Source: Asterias amurensis (taxonomy: Eukaryota > Echinodermata > Asteroidea > Forcipulatida > Asteriidae). Taken from it: a stretch of 64,000 nucleotides of DNA. The notes under the pieces were generated by a model, which saw only the letters and a list, made by a program, of their open reading frames with translations, had not been told where the DNA came from and did no database searches. Both the position numbers and the translations under genes were made by a program. The stretch is from the NCBI RefSeq assembly GCF_032118995.1, contig NC_092651.1, positions 26,458,349-26,522,348 on the forward strand, given 5' to 3'. Below, piece by piece: positions 54,635 through 64,000 of this stretch (position 1 is its first letter; every line of letters begins with the position of its first letter).

Positions 54635-55345
54635 CCTGCATAACAAACAAAGAAGTAAAAATTTGTATTCTCTTGGTTTCTCATCATGTTTCAATGTTGC
54701 ATTCTGTCAGTACCTTAGTTTTTAGAAATCATTATCAACAACAACATTATAACAACGAATAGCACAAATTAATATTGGTTTTCCTGGTCTATTTCTGCAA
54801 AAATACATGTAACACAATTTCATAAAACCCATTCCAAATCATGAATGCTCCCCTAATTTGACAAAACTAGGGTTTCTTTTTAGTTTCTATTGCATTCAAT
54901 TTAATGCACCATGCCTGATGATGTATACCAGCGCATTACAAATAATCATATTCTATTATTCTCATTCGGGTTTGTTTTTATTAATCTATTTCATTTATTG
55001 ACATTTAATGGATTTGGGTACTTTTTGTAACACAAACACAATGTCCATAGATTTACAAAATTATTTTTAAACTTACACTGTTTGAAGATAATGATAGCAG
55101 AAAGCTTATTATCTGAGGTGCTGTAGTTTCTCAATGTCACGAAAATAAATTTATATGATAAAATCATTTTCCTTTTTAGAGAAAACAATTATTTTAGTGA
55201 CTTTTTTCGTTTTTTACTCATTTCTCAAAAACTACTTTAATAAACTGTGTGAGTTTAATGTAAATCTATGGACGTTGTGTTTTTGTCTCCTACAAAAGTT
55301 ACCCATACCGTTTAAGACTAACTATATAACACCCAAGTAAGCTTG
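54635..55345. other. Probable DDX11 5' intron or upstream, no feature recognised
   Basis: Very AT-rich. An imperfect inverted pair (AACACAATGTCCATAGATTTAC near 55034 and GTAAATCTATGGACGTTGTG near 55259) suggests a small foldback element around 54980-55315. No gene. Confidence 0.4.
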
Positions 55346-55450
55346 GGCGATATCACGATATTATCGAATATCGCGATATTAATTTGGACACGATTTCGAT
55401 ATCAGATGGATTTGGTTTTAATCGAAATATCGATATATCGCTATATAGCA
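55345..55450. repeat. GATATCG-rich segment
   Basis: Densely packed GATATCACGATATT, CGAATATCGCGATATT and CGAAATATCGATATATCG words form many overlapping palindromes. A possible transposon end or satellite-like fragment; class unknown. Confidence 0.5.
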
Positions 55451-55495
55451 AATAAAAGTACCATTGCACGCTGAGGACGCTGAGTCACTCACCGT

Positions 55496-55572
55496 GCTTT
55501 TTCGTTCCATCCGAAAAGTACCATTGCACGCTGCCAGCGTGCACAAGTACTTTTCGGATGGAACGAAAAAGC
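55496..55572. repeat. 77-bp near-perfect palindrome
   Basis: Arms GCTTTTTCGTTCCATCCGAA.. and ..TTCGGATGGAACGAAAAAGC meet at CACGCTGCCAGCGTG. The block AAAAGTACCATTGCACGCTG is also present as a direct repeat at 55454-55473, just outside. Confidence 0.75.
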
Positions 55573-55709
55573 TGAGTAAAAACATCACTGCGTGCGCGTG
55601 CCTTTGGTAAGGCTGCAGGTGTTACTGCAAGGCATAAAAATTAGTAAAATTACTAGCATTCGGTTTCTACAATTAAAAATTGTAGGCCTACGCTTTGTTT
55701 GTTTTGAAA

Positions 55710-55880
55710 ATTGTATAATGAATGTTTTTCATTCATGCAATGGTGCGAATATGTTCATTCGTTGAAAGCTGGAATGTTCTATTCAACTCGGCTCCGCCTC
55801 GTTGAATAGAACATTCCATCTTTCAACTCATGAACATATTCGCACCATTGCACTCATAAACATTCATTATGTGTATAATA
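55710..55880. mobile_element. Foldback MITE (GGAATGTTCTATTCAAC)
   Basis: Arms AATGGTGCGAATATGTTCA, TTGAAAG.TGGAATGTTC and TATTCAAC pair with their inverses around TCGGCTCCGCCTC. The outer ends TTGTATAATGAATGTTT and AACATTCATTATGTGTATAA extend the stem. Confidence 0.8.
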
Positions 55881-56554
55881 TTTACCATTCTTCAGCTGAA
55901 TTTCTATGACCTATCTCCAATTGATAAAACTGAAGGTTGTCCACTCCTTGCTACTGGCTTGAACGAAATTGAATAATTTCTGCGATCCAATGAAATAAAT
56001 GATCTAAGTTGACCAGTGAAAGCTAAACTGTTGAAATTAAATTACCTTAACTGATGAATGCCGCCTGCTGATGCAATGAATCATTTTCAAACAGATTTGA
56101 ATAAGCCACAAATAAAAATTTAGCTTTAGGGTAATTCCACCAAAAAGTGTAATCGACGCAAAAAAAAAAGTCAATTTCATGGAATTAATTTTAAAGTAGC
56201 AAGAAGGAGTGATAATTACTTTTTATTAGTGATTTCAAATCTATGTTTGTTTCATTTTTTCCCCTGGATTTTCCATGTTTTTCACCATAATTAAAAAAAC
56301 TTTTTTTTGCCAAATTCATGATTTTTGTTAATTGTTTGGTACAATTGTCTATTATGCCTGGTTACATTTTAAAAGATATTTTAACTTTTCATGGGAAAAA
56401 AATATGCGCACGGTCGGGGACAATCGGCATATCGGCATAAGCGGTAAAAAAAGAGGTAGTTGAGAAAATTCACACTCAAAATTCATTTGATTTTTACTCA
56501 AAACCTGTGATACCTATTTGAACAATTCCAAGTGTAGGGCTATCTGCAACTTCT

Positions 56555-57154
56555 GTACTTCTAGAAACTATAAGGCTCCCCTGTGAGCCTTATAGGGGTC
56601 TAGTATTTTGGCCTCCTTAACGCTATACGTTTTTCAAATCGGCGTTGATAGGTGAAAGTTTTACGACCGTTAGCCAGCAATAACTGAAGTTTCTTTTGTG
56701 CTACACTACCAAAACTTTCCCTACATACTCAATATACATTCATAATGCTTGTATTTCTTTTTTGTTGAGTGAATTTTAAAACATCGTAAAAAAATGCAAT
56801 TTTCTGCTCGGTACTCACTGTTGTTTTTCCCGCGCATCGCACGTTTTTTGACTTCTCATTATGCTCAACCCTTTATCTTTTGGTCACTCGACCACCAAGC
56901 GCTGTACACCAGCCTACTCGCCGAACTGCCGAGCCACGACCGAGTTGGACTAAACCATTTTGTAGAAGTATGTATATTGAGTAGGTTGGGGAAAGCTTTA
57001 GGTGTACAGTACACAGGAAACTACAGTCCTGGCTAGCTAATGGTCGTAAAACTTTCACCTATCAACGCTGATTTGAAAAACATGTAGCGTTAAGGAGGCC
57101 CTAAATAATGAACCCCTAAAGGCTCACAGGTGAGCCTTATAGTTTCTAGAAGTA
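56555..57154. mobile_element. 600-bp foldback element (CTTCTAGAAACTATAAGGC)
   Basis: The left arm (about 56555-56760) and right arm (about 56950-57154) are inverted copies: CTTCTAGAAACTATAAGGCT, TTAACGCTA..TTTTTCAAATC, GATAGGTGAAAGTTTTACGACC, TACTCAATATACAT. The 80-codon frame at 56794-57036 spans loop and arm and is unlikely to be a gene. Confidence 0.85.
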
Positions 57155-60100
57155 GATATGATGGATATTAAACAAAAAAGTCAATTATTTCCATATAGTT
57201 GCGATAACGTAAACCTTCGTTATTTTATCGCAACTGTTATTTCCACAAACATGACAGGAAAGTGTAGTCAGTAAAGGCTTACTGTATATTCTCCCTTATT
57301 CACTACTTGTAGAGAAAAAAATACAATTGGTCAACAAAAGGTCTTTTACTATCATGGTGTCATGTGTTTTCAGTAGGATAACAGGAAAATTGTTCACAAT
57401 CAAAAACTAAATATTTTTTTTTCAAATCATCTATCCAATTTCTTAACAATAACACTTTCACTTCATGGTGTGTTGAAATTTTTAAAGTTTTGGTTTTACG
57501 TTACGAGAGACAGTCCGCCATTAACAGTGCTTATGCATGCACGACATTGGAGCAACGTCATATGTTTTTCTCACCTTTCATTGGTTGGTATATTATTGAA
57601 TATTCAGAAGCTAGTATGGCGTGCAAAATATATCAAAAATATTATTCATTTACTACTTAACAAATTTAATTACATTTTTGTCCTAAGGCATTATGGCTAC
57701 TATATTAGAATCCAGAGATATCATAAGGCATGAAAGTAAAACACACACTTCATAACAATCCGTTTTCCCCCATTACAGACCAGTAATGTTTGGTTTCAGG
57801 AGAAACGAAACCAATCTATGATATTTTCTCTTTATTGTAGCTTTATTTATTACGCTTTATCGGAATTTATTACGGTATGCAGTTAATAAAATTTAAAAAT
57901 TGTTGTTATTTTCACTTAAAATATTTTAATATTTTCCCCACATTTGCACACCATATCCCAAATAGTAACCACCTCACGTGATCCATCTAGTGACAAAAGC
58001 AGAATGAAACTCAATCTAGCAGATAGTAATTTTGTTTTGAACTTTCGAGGTTGGATGATGTTTCTTTGACCCATTTTGAATGTTGGCATAATAATGCACT
58101 AGTGATTAGTACCGAAAATCAATCATTTTATAAATGTTTGAGCATAACCAACGACAGGAAACTTTATTCTCAGCATGATTAAGCCTGATGAAAATACAGA
58201 CCGTGAGTAAACTGCATAGCTTCTGTCACAGGTGCAGCTTGCACAATTTCGGGAAATCAAAGTTGGAAAACGGGAATCAAAGTTGGGGACCGAAAACATA
58301 TGAGGGTCGATAACGTATGACGCTACGATAATTTACTTGTTTAGAGCATGGAGGAAAATTATTCCTCCATGTTTAGAGTAAAGGAGGAAGAAAGGAGGGG
58401 CACAGAAACACAACCAAGTTAAAAGAAATAGTAAACACAATTTAACAAACCAATTGAATTATTACGAATATTTCAGGAATACTACAAACAGAGATTAAAC
58501 TATTTTTGGCCCTTTTCCAACCTAAGTTTAGCAGCACTTTTCACGTTTAGAATACTCACCTAGAATTCTGTTTGATTCTCAATTATGTTCTGATGTTTGA
58601 GCAAAACATTGTGCACACAAAAACACACATGCAGTGTGCATGTCATCAGTCTTTTTCTCTCAAAAATATTGTCCGTCAAAATGCGCGCGCCACTCAATTT
58701 CTTCAGAGCGTACTATTTAAAAAAAACGGGGATATATTTCCTTAGAACGCCGGTCCACCTTCCTTTGATTAAATCTTATGTATCCTAAAAGCACATAAGT
58801 TTATTAATGAAATGCATTAACAAAATCAAGTTTATTATGTCTCAATTCTAAATTTATTTTTCAGATAATATTGCGGACACTTCATCAGAATTATTTTACC
58901 AATAAAAATAGAAAAACACCTAGTATTTTAGTGGTATGATCGGGTCAACTGTCTAGGTCATGAGTTTACTCGAGTTCATCCAAGGAAATTTAGTCTGGTA
59001 CTGCTTCCGCCGATGTTCACGTAATGAGTTAACGAAGCTGTAACACCATACCTATGCAGAAAATGTGTTTGTCTGGTTTGGAAATTATGTGTGCAGTTAA
59101 ATAATAACTTCAAATTCAACTTCATCCTGCACGACACCGTCTAGCATGGACTGTTACCGATTGTCTTCTGTGATGATATTCCTGTTCTTCGTGACATATT
59201 TTCTGTGGTGCGTTGTCTCCTTTTTACACTGGCAGCTATTCTGAAGTGAAAGGGGGTTCAAAGAACGTAAAGTTTGTTCCTTGTTTGTTACTTTAAAATT
59301 GTATATTAATTTCATTTTATTGGAATTTCATTTTGAAATGTTTGTTGTGTTCTCAAAGTGAAACTTCCAATCTTTCACCAACCAAGTGACCACGTGTTTT
59401 ACTTTAATTAATAATAATTCTGTTAATGCTATGATTTTGCTTAGATTGTGTTTATAAACATTCAGCAAATACTTTTGCAGACACTAAAAATCCTGGTGTC
59501 GTGTTTTCAGTAGGATAACATTAACAGGAACATTTTTCACAATCAAAAATAGTTGCGATCATGGCGATAACAATTCCTAACGTAACCCTCCTCCCGACGG
59601 CCGCCAGGCCGGAGGGTTACGAGTTTGGACATACAAGCATTATGAATATATATGATTCATTTGAATGTTGGCATAATAATGCACTAGTGATTTGTACCAA
59701 AATTCAATCATTTTATAAATGTTTGAGCAAACCAACGACAGGGAACTTTATTCTCAGCATGATGAGTTAACTGCATAGCTTCTGTCACCGGTGCAGCTTG
59801 CACAATCTCGCGGTAAACAGGAATCAAAGTTGGGGTTCGAAAACATATGACGCTACGATATAACTGCAAATTTGTCAATGCTTTGTTGTACTGTGGAGGA
59901 AACGAAAGGAAACATTGTAATTCTAATTGTATTTGTTTGTAATCCATTGCAGTTTTAACTATTTAGCCCCACTAAACACTTATTGTCTGTTCAGTGGCCA
60001 AGGTGAGTATAAAGGATTCAGCTTGGCCGCCAGCCACAGACATGACAGAAGTGGAGTTATCCTGTCCCCCAGGGCTATAATTATTAAAATAGTACAGTCC

Positions 60101-61103
60101 CACTTTTCTTTTGTGGCCAACTCTGAATCCGTGTTAGGGGCACACTAGCTGCCTCCGCAAGCTTGAAGCCAAACTAGCTGCCCCCGCAAGTTTGAAGCTT
60201 GCGTGTGCAATCTTCAAAATTGGCCGCGCAAACTTCACACTTTGGGAGTGAAATTTGCGCGTGCGGATGAAGTTTGCGCGCTACATTTGGTCAAGCTTGA
60301 CATGAACTGCACTGCATAAAATTACCTGGTGAAAAGGGGCCGCTACTCCTAGAACTATGAGGTTTGTTCCGCTATCGTCTCCACGAACCTCATTGGTGAT
60401 CATCATTACAACACGAACAGTTCAGGTTCTTTTTCTTTTGGCATTTCGATTTTAATTCTTTTTTTTCTTTTTCTATTTTTTCTTTTTATCTCGCCAAAAG
60501 TTAGGCTCTATAACTATGTGTTTTTTGAACTCTCATTGACCTTGAACATGGTCCAGAAAATCCATTTCGCAATCTTACAATTGTTAAAAAGATAAAAATT
60601 CAGCCCCCATCCACACCGTTTTACTGTTACAACAACAAATTAGTAAGTTGTGTTTCTAATTTTTTGTAACCTACCAGCTGTACAAAATAGTCATAAAAAA
60701 ATTGTAAATTTTGAAGACTACAATTGTTTTTCAGTGGATTCTTATAGAGGAAGACATGCTCTTTCAAGTCATTTTCATAGTGTTGTTTTTCAAAATGATG
60801 CATTATTACAAAAATTGGGTCAAAGGTCATGGTGAGCTACTTTAAACAAGATGTATTTGTTGGCAGGCCTGCATGCTCTGTTTTGAAAGGGTAAGGGCAC
60901 CAAGGCATTTTCTCTTTGGCAAAGGGCACCCTATGAGGAATTTGTAAATTTCTACTGGAGAGTTTCAAGGGCACCAAGGCAATGGCAAGGGGCAACAGAG
61001 GCAATCGCCCACGTTGCCTCTGTAAAGTATCAGGCCTGTGTTGGGAACAAAGCAACCGATCATGCAATGTATTTGTTTTATTCATGAAAGTTTACAGAAA
61101 TGT
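57155..61103. other. Intergenic with dispersed duplication and repeat fragments
   Basis: 57352-57410 matches 59491-59552, and 58073-58330 matches 59657-59860, in the same order and orientation. Around 60140-60300 short AAGCTTG / CAAGCTT and GCGCAAACTTC inverted words cluster. 60846-61045 holds the GGGCACCAAGGCA / GTTGCCTCTG repeat. No gene; frames up to 87 codons have no domain. Confidence 0.5.
58347..58371. mobile_element. Miniature CATGGAGG hairpin, site 7, with perfect 7-bp direct repeats
   Basis: Perfect 10-bp arms CATGGAGGAA and TTCCTCCATG around AATTA. Directly flanked by TTTAGAG on both sides (58340-58346 and 58372-58378), a perfect 7-of-7 direct repeat. Confidence 0.7.
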
Positions 61104-61915
61104 TTAAAGGCACCTGGAAATAGGATTTTTTTTCTTTTAAACATAAGAGTATATGTTTATTAACAATAAAACAATTTTTGGGGTAATTGTTTGTCACGAT
61201 TTATATGTTAAAAAAAATTAATTAAGTGCTTGGGGGGTTGACTCCGCCTACCCCTTTTGTGACGTAGGTGAAGGAATTCTTTGCCTCGATGCGTAGATAA
61301 ACACATGTGCAAAAGTACATGTAATTCTAAGATGTGAGTTTGTACGCTGCGAAAAAGGTTTTTTTTTCTAGCATTTTTCCAGCAATGCCGACCAGGTGTA
61401 TTGCTGCTGGATGCAGCAAAACAACTAAAGATGGGGTCAGTCTTCATCTATTTCCTGCAGATCCCAAGTATAGGCGGTTGTGGGCTGCGAAAGTCAGATT
61501 AACTAGAGCAAAGTGGTCCGGTCCGACGTCTTTTTCAGCACTATGCAGTGAACACTTTGAGCCGTCGTGCTTCGAATCCGGGATACACCACTCATTTGAC
61601 ATGACGAGAAGAGCCATTCTTAAACACGACGCCGTCCCAACAATTTTTCCAGCTAGTGGGAAATCGAACAAGGTATCTGAAAGACGTAATGTACGGGGGC
61701 CTGACTACAAATTTTCTCTTCAAATATCGCGCCTTGAATTACGTCACGAACAGCACCCTCTCGGGTCGGGGCCTACTCATAAATTTGTAAATACAATCAA
61801 AACTAATATTTTTAAACCTTAGTCAACTTTTTATTCACATTCCTCTCGTAAAAACACATATTTTAGTGACAAAAGCTTTATTTTATCAAAAAATACCACT
61901 TCCAGGTGACTTTAA
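61104..61915 (+). mobile_element. THAP-domain DNA element copy B, TTAA-ended inverted repeats
   Basis: 812 bp. Left terminus TTAAAGGCACCTGGAA (61104-61119). The right terminus ends TTCCAGGTGACTTTAA, whose complement TTAAAGTCACCTGGAA matches at 15 of 16 positions. A TTAA target and a THAP finger are together the hallmarks of Kolobok-type DNA transposons; assignment here is inference. No DDE-type transposase is present, so it would need help from elsewhere to move. Confidence 0.75.
61385..61822 (+). CDS. THAP zinc-finger protein fragment carried by a DNA element
   Basis: 145 residues from the ATG at 61385; an in-frame ATG at 61334 would add 17 residues. The first 90 form a THAP (C2CH) DNA-binding domain: C5 and C10, P24 in HLFP, W44, C54 and H57 (LCSEHF), and the closing AVPTIF at 83-88. 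Spacing C-x4-C-x43-C-x2-H fits the family. After about residue 100 the sequence (NVRGPDYKFSLQ...) is unlike known THAP proteins. It is reached through a 379-bp deletion relative to copy A, so the tail is probably read-through of former non-coding sequence. In transposons THAP domains bind terminal repeats. Whether this frame is expressed is unknown. Confidence 0.6.
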   Translation: MPTRCIAAGCSKTTKDGVSLHLFPADPKYRRLWAAKVRLTRAKWSGPTSFSALCSEHFEPSCFESGIHHSFDMTRRAILKHDAVPTIFPASGKSNKVSERRNVRGPDYKFSLQISRLELRHEQHPLGSGPTHKFVNTIKTNIFKP

Positions 61916-62733
61916 TTTGGTCGCAAAGCTGTTGTTAACCCAATTAATTGTTTTGCTTATCATTTGGTCGCCCTTTCCAACCAGCACTATTTGTTTATCA
62001 TCAGTAAAGAGATCTATTGCTGTCAATGCTCTTTAGGCAAAATATAAATTAAAAAATATAATTAATAATTATTTATTGAATTTATATTGCGCTGTATCCA
62101 ATTTGCCTGTTCAGGTAATAGACCAGTAAGCCTTAAAAATGCCATACGAAAATTACACCGACAGTTTTTAAAAGCACATGGCAGGGGCCCCAAAGCATTT
62201 CCTCTTTGGTAAGTGGCACCCTATGAGGAAATTGTAATTTTCTATAAGGTTATACTGGGGGCATGGACGCAACCGCCTTCGTTGCCTCTGTGAAGTATCA
62301 GGCCTGAAAACTGGAACCAAAGTTAAGACCAGGGCAACATAAGCCATGTGCAATTGACAGGCTTTGTATGACATAAACTTACATTCATAAATACCTGAGA
62401 CAATTTATCTACTCTTATAAGTGGAGAGCACGTCACGTGGGGTTATTAAATGGTTGATAATGACCAGTGTTTATGACCAGCTGGCTTCTGTGTGTCAGGC
62501 GCGCAAGACTATCACGCGGAACGCAATTCATAGCTATTAGTAACAGCGCGTAATCTATTTCTTAGCGCACATAATCTATTTCTTAGCGCGCACATATACA
62601 CAACCCACGCGCAACAGACTCTTGACAAAGTTTTTGAAAAAAATATTTCAAATCTTGAATTTTCAATTGCCCAAGTGTCTGTAATTGTATTTTTTTTTTC
62701 ATTTTTTAACAAAAGGGCTTTTATTAATGGGAC
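61916..62733. other. Intergenic with repeat fragments
   Basis: 62185-62305 is a GGGCACC / GTTGCCTCTG repeat fragment. At about 62548-62595 TAATCTATTTCTTAGCGC is tandemly duplicated. No gene. Confidence 0.4.
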
Positions 62734-62859
62734 TAAAAGAGTAGTGACCCGTTCTTAAGTGTCGTTTAAAAACTTGCAAGGGCTCAAGCCTTTATCACAT
62801 GGCAATTCGACCCTGCCGGCTTTAAACGGCCGTGTAAGAACTTGTCACTACCCTTTTAT
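62734..62859. mobile_element. 126-bp foldback MITE (TAAAAGAGTAGTGAC)
   Basis: The left TAAAAGAGTAGTGACCCGTTC and right AACTTGTCACTACCCTTTTA are inverted, with inner GTCGTTTAAA / TTTAAACGGC. Confidence 0.7.
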
Positions 62860-62884
62860 TTCCTTTGTAAAACATGTTTACTCA

Positions 62885-62975
62885 TGATCCTTTTTTATAA
62901 TTATTTTAATAATGATAAAAAGTATTCATGTAGAGCTTTATGCAAGGCCTCAACGCGCTTAATTAATAGTGATTG
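62885..62975 (-). mobile_element. SINE/LINE tail fragment
   Basis: The minus strand reads TTAAGCGCGTTGAGGCCTTG, then CATAAAGCTCTACATGAATAC and an AT-rich ATTATT tail, as at 41811-41880. Confidence 0.5.
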
Positions 62976-63449
62976 CTACAGACAATGACGGACAATGGAA
63001 ATATGTGGGCGATCTGACAAATTGGAAACAAATTGATTAGGGTAACCTTTAAATGTTTGATGTTGATGTAATATGATTATTTTATATAAATGAATATTAG
63101 GTCTTTTTTTAAATGTCAATTTAATGTCAATTGTCTACTATACCTTTTACAATTACATTTAATTAACAAAGTAAAAGGCTTTTTAACAATTCTAGGTTTT
63201 TTCCAGACTTTCGTCTGCTGTACTTCAATTTTAGTTTTCACTAAAAAAAACACAGATATTACAATTAACCGTATTGTTACAACTATTGGAAGCAGCACTC
63301 CGCACTTGTGCCAAAAATAATGCTCAGTCCCCCAGATCGCTGCCAATGCATAAAATTTTAGTAACATACCAGTCCTAACGTACCTGTCCTAGCTATTCAA
63401 TCACTCGCACTTGCTTGTCTGTATTACTGCTGTTTGGCACGCCACTGTT

Positions 63450-63671
63450 GATGTGAGGGCTTTTATACACATATTGACTGGCAACAAGGTAATTACACGT
63501 AGTATATGTCTATTCCCACGAGGGACTTCGAGTGACCAGAAGAGCGACCCATTTCCCAAGGCCAAAGGTCGAGGGAAATAGGCCCCTCTTCTGGTCACTC
63601 ACAGGCACGAGGGGGAATAGACGTACACTAGTTACGGAATTATGCCAGTCAATATGTGTTTTATAACACAG
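63450..63671. mobile_element. 222-bp foldback element (ACACATATTGACTGGCA)
   Basis: The left TATACACATATTGACTGGC and right GCCAGTCAATATGTGTTTTATA are inverted. Inner arms GTCTATTCCCACGAGGGAC and GAGTGACCAGAAGAG pair with GAGGGGGAATAGAC and CTCTTCTGGTCACTC around a GAGGGAAATAGG centre. Non-coding. Confidence 0.8.
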
Positions 63672-64000
63672 CTCGGTCTTAAAATGTCAATAAGAACAGA
63701 AAAGGGAATTTTGTAGTTTGTTCATGGTTTAAGTCAAGAGAGGGCGCTGTTACCGAGGGCACTATTTGCCAAGACTAGGGCCCGCTCTGGTACTATTCCT
63801 GCAAAACACGCGCATGCGATCACTAGCCTATATTAGTCCATCCCACGTGACCGTGTTTTAGCCAACCAGAATACAGAACAAGCAAGAGTGATACATAGTG
63901 TGTCAGCATGAAACTGGGTTTTTGTAGTCAAATTTGTATCAATTGTATAGAGTGCTTAGCACTCTAGTTGCATGAAAGTTGCACTTTGTTAATAATCCGT

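Overview
This is animal nuclear DNA: AT-rich, gene-poor, with short exons inside long introns and a dense, layered population of mobile repeats. No bacterial, organellar or viral gene organisation is visible. The metazoan DDX11-type helicase, the intronless class A receptor, the tRNA-Leu-derived SINEs and the crowded foldback DNA elements fit a marine deuterostome. I favour an echinoderm, probably a sea star, but that is an inference from repeat style and not a database result.

Two genes are well supported. (1) A single-exon rhodopsin-family G-protein-coupled receptor of 444 residues lies on the + strand at 19019-20353. (2) A DDX11/CHL1 DNA helicase lies on the - strand between 54634 and about 35.8 kb. 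I reconstructed 21 coding exons (54582 down to 36944). All have GT-AG borders and compatible phases and together give exactly 901 codons. They carry Walker A, four iron-sulphur cysteines, the DEAH box and helicase motif VI. Only the short last exon remains unplaced.

Layout. 1-19000: no host gene; a broken THAP-domain element (1098-2301), many copies of one TTAA-flanked MITE family, a 250-bp palindromic MITE, a LINE 3' end and a SINE. 19019-20353: the receptor. 20354-36900: repeats only, including a trimeric tRNA-headed SINE (24903-25425) and a foldback element with a decayed Tc1/mariner copy nested in it (27697-28984). 36944-54634: the helicase, its introns loaded with tRNA-Leu SINEs on both strands, foldback MITEs, a LINE fragment and a three-unit intronic tandem repeat. 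54635-64000: probable helicase upstream region, several foldback elements, a dispersed 2-kb-scale duplication, and a second, more intact THAP element (61104-61915) with 16-bp terminal inverted repeats that begin TTAA.

The most unusual signal is a family of 14-31-bp palindromic hairpins built from the arms CATGGAGG and CCTCCATG. They occur at seven places. At two (21042 and 58347) they are bounded by perfect 7-bp direct repeats and at a third (33799) by a 6/7 repeat; two of the seven sit inside copies of the main MITE where sister copies show uninterrupted sequence. This looks like insertion of a miniature hairpin with target duplication.

The two genes are unrelated in function and are separated by more than 15 kb of repeats. 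The helicase would act in the nucleus in replication, repair and sister-chromatid cohesion, and the receptor at the plasma membrane.
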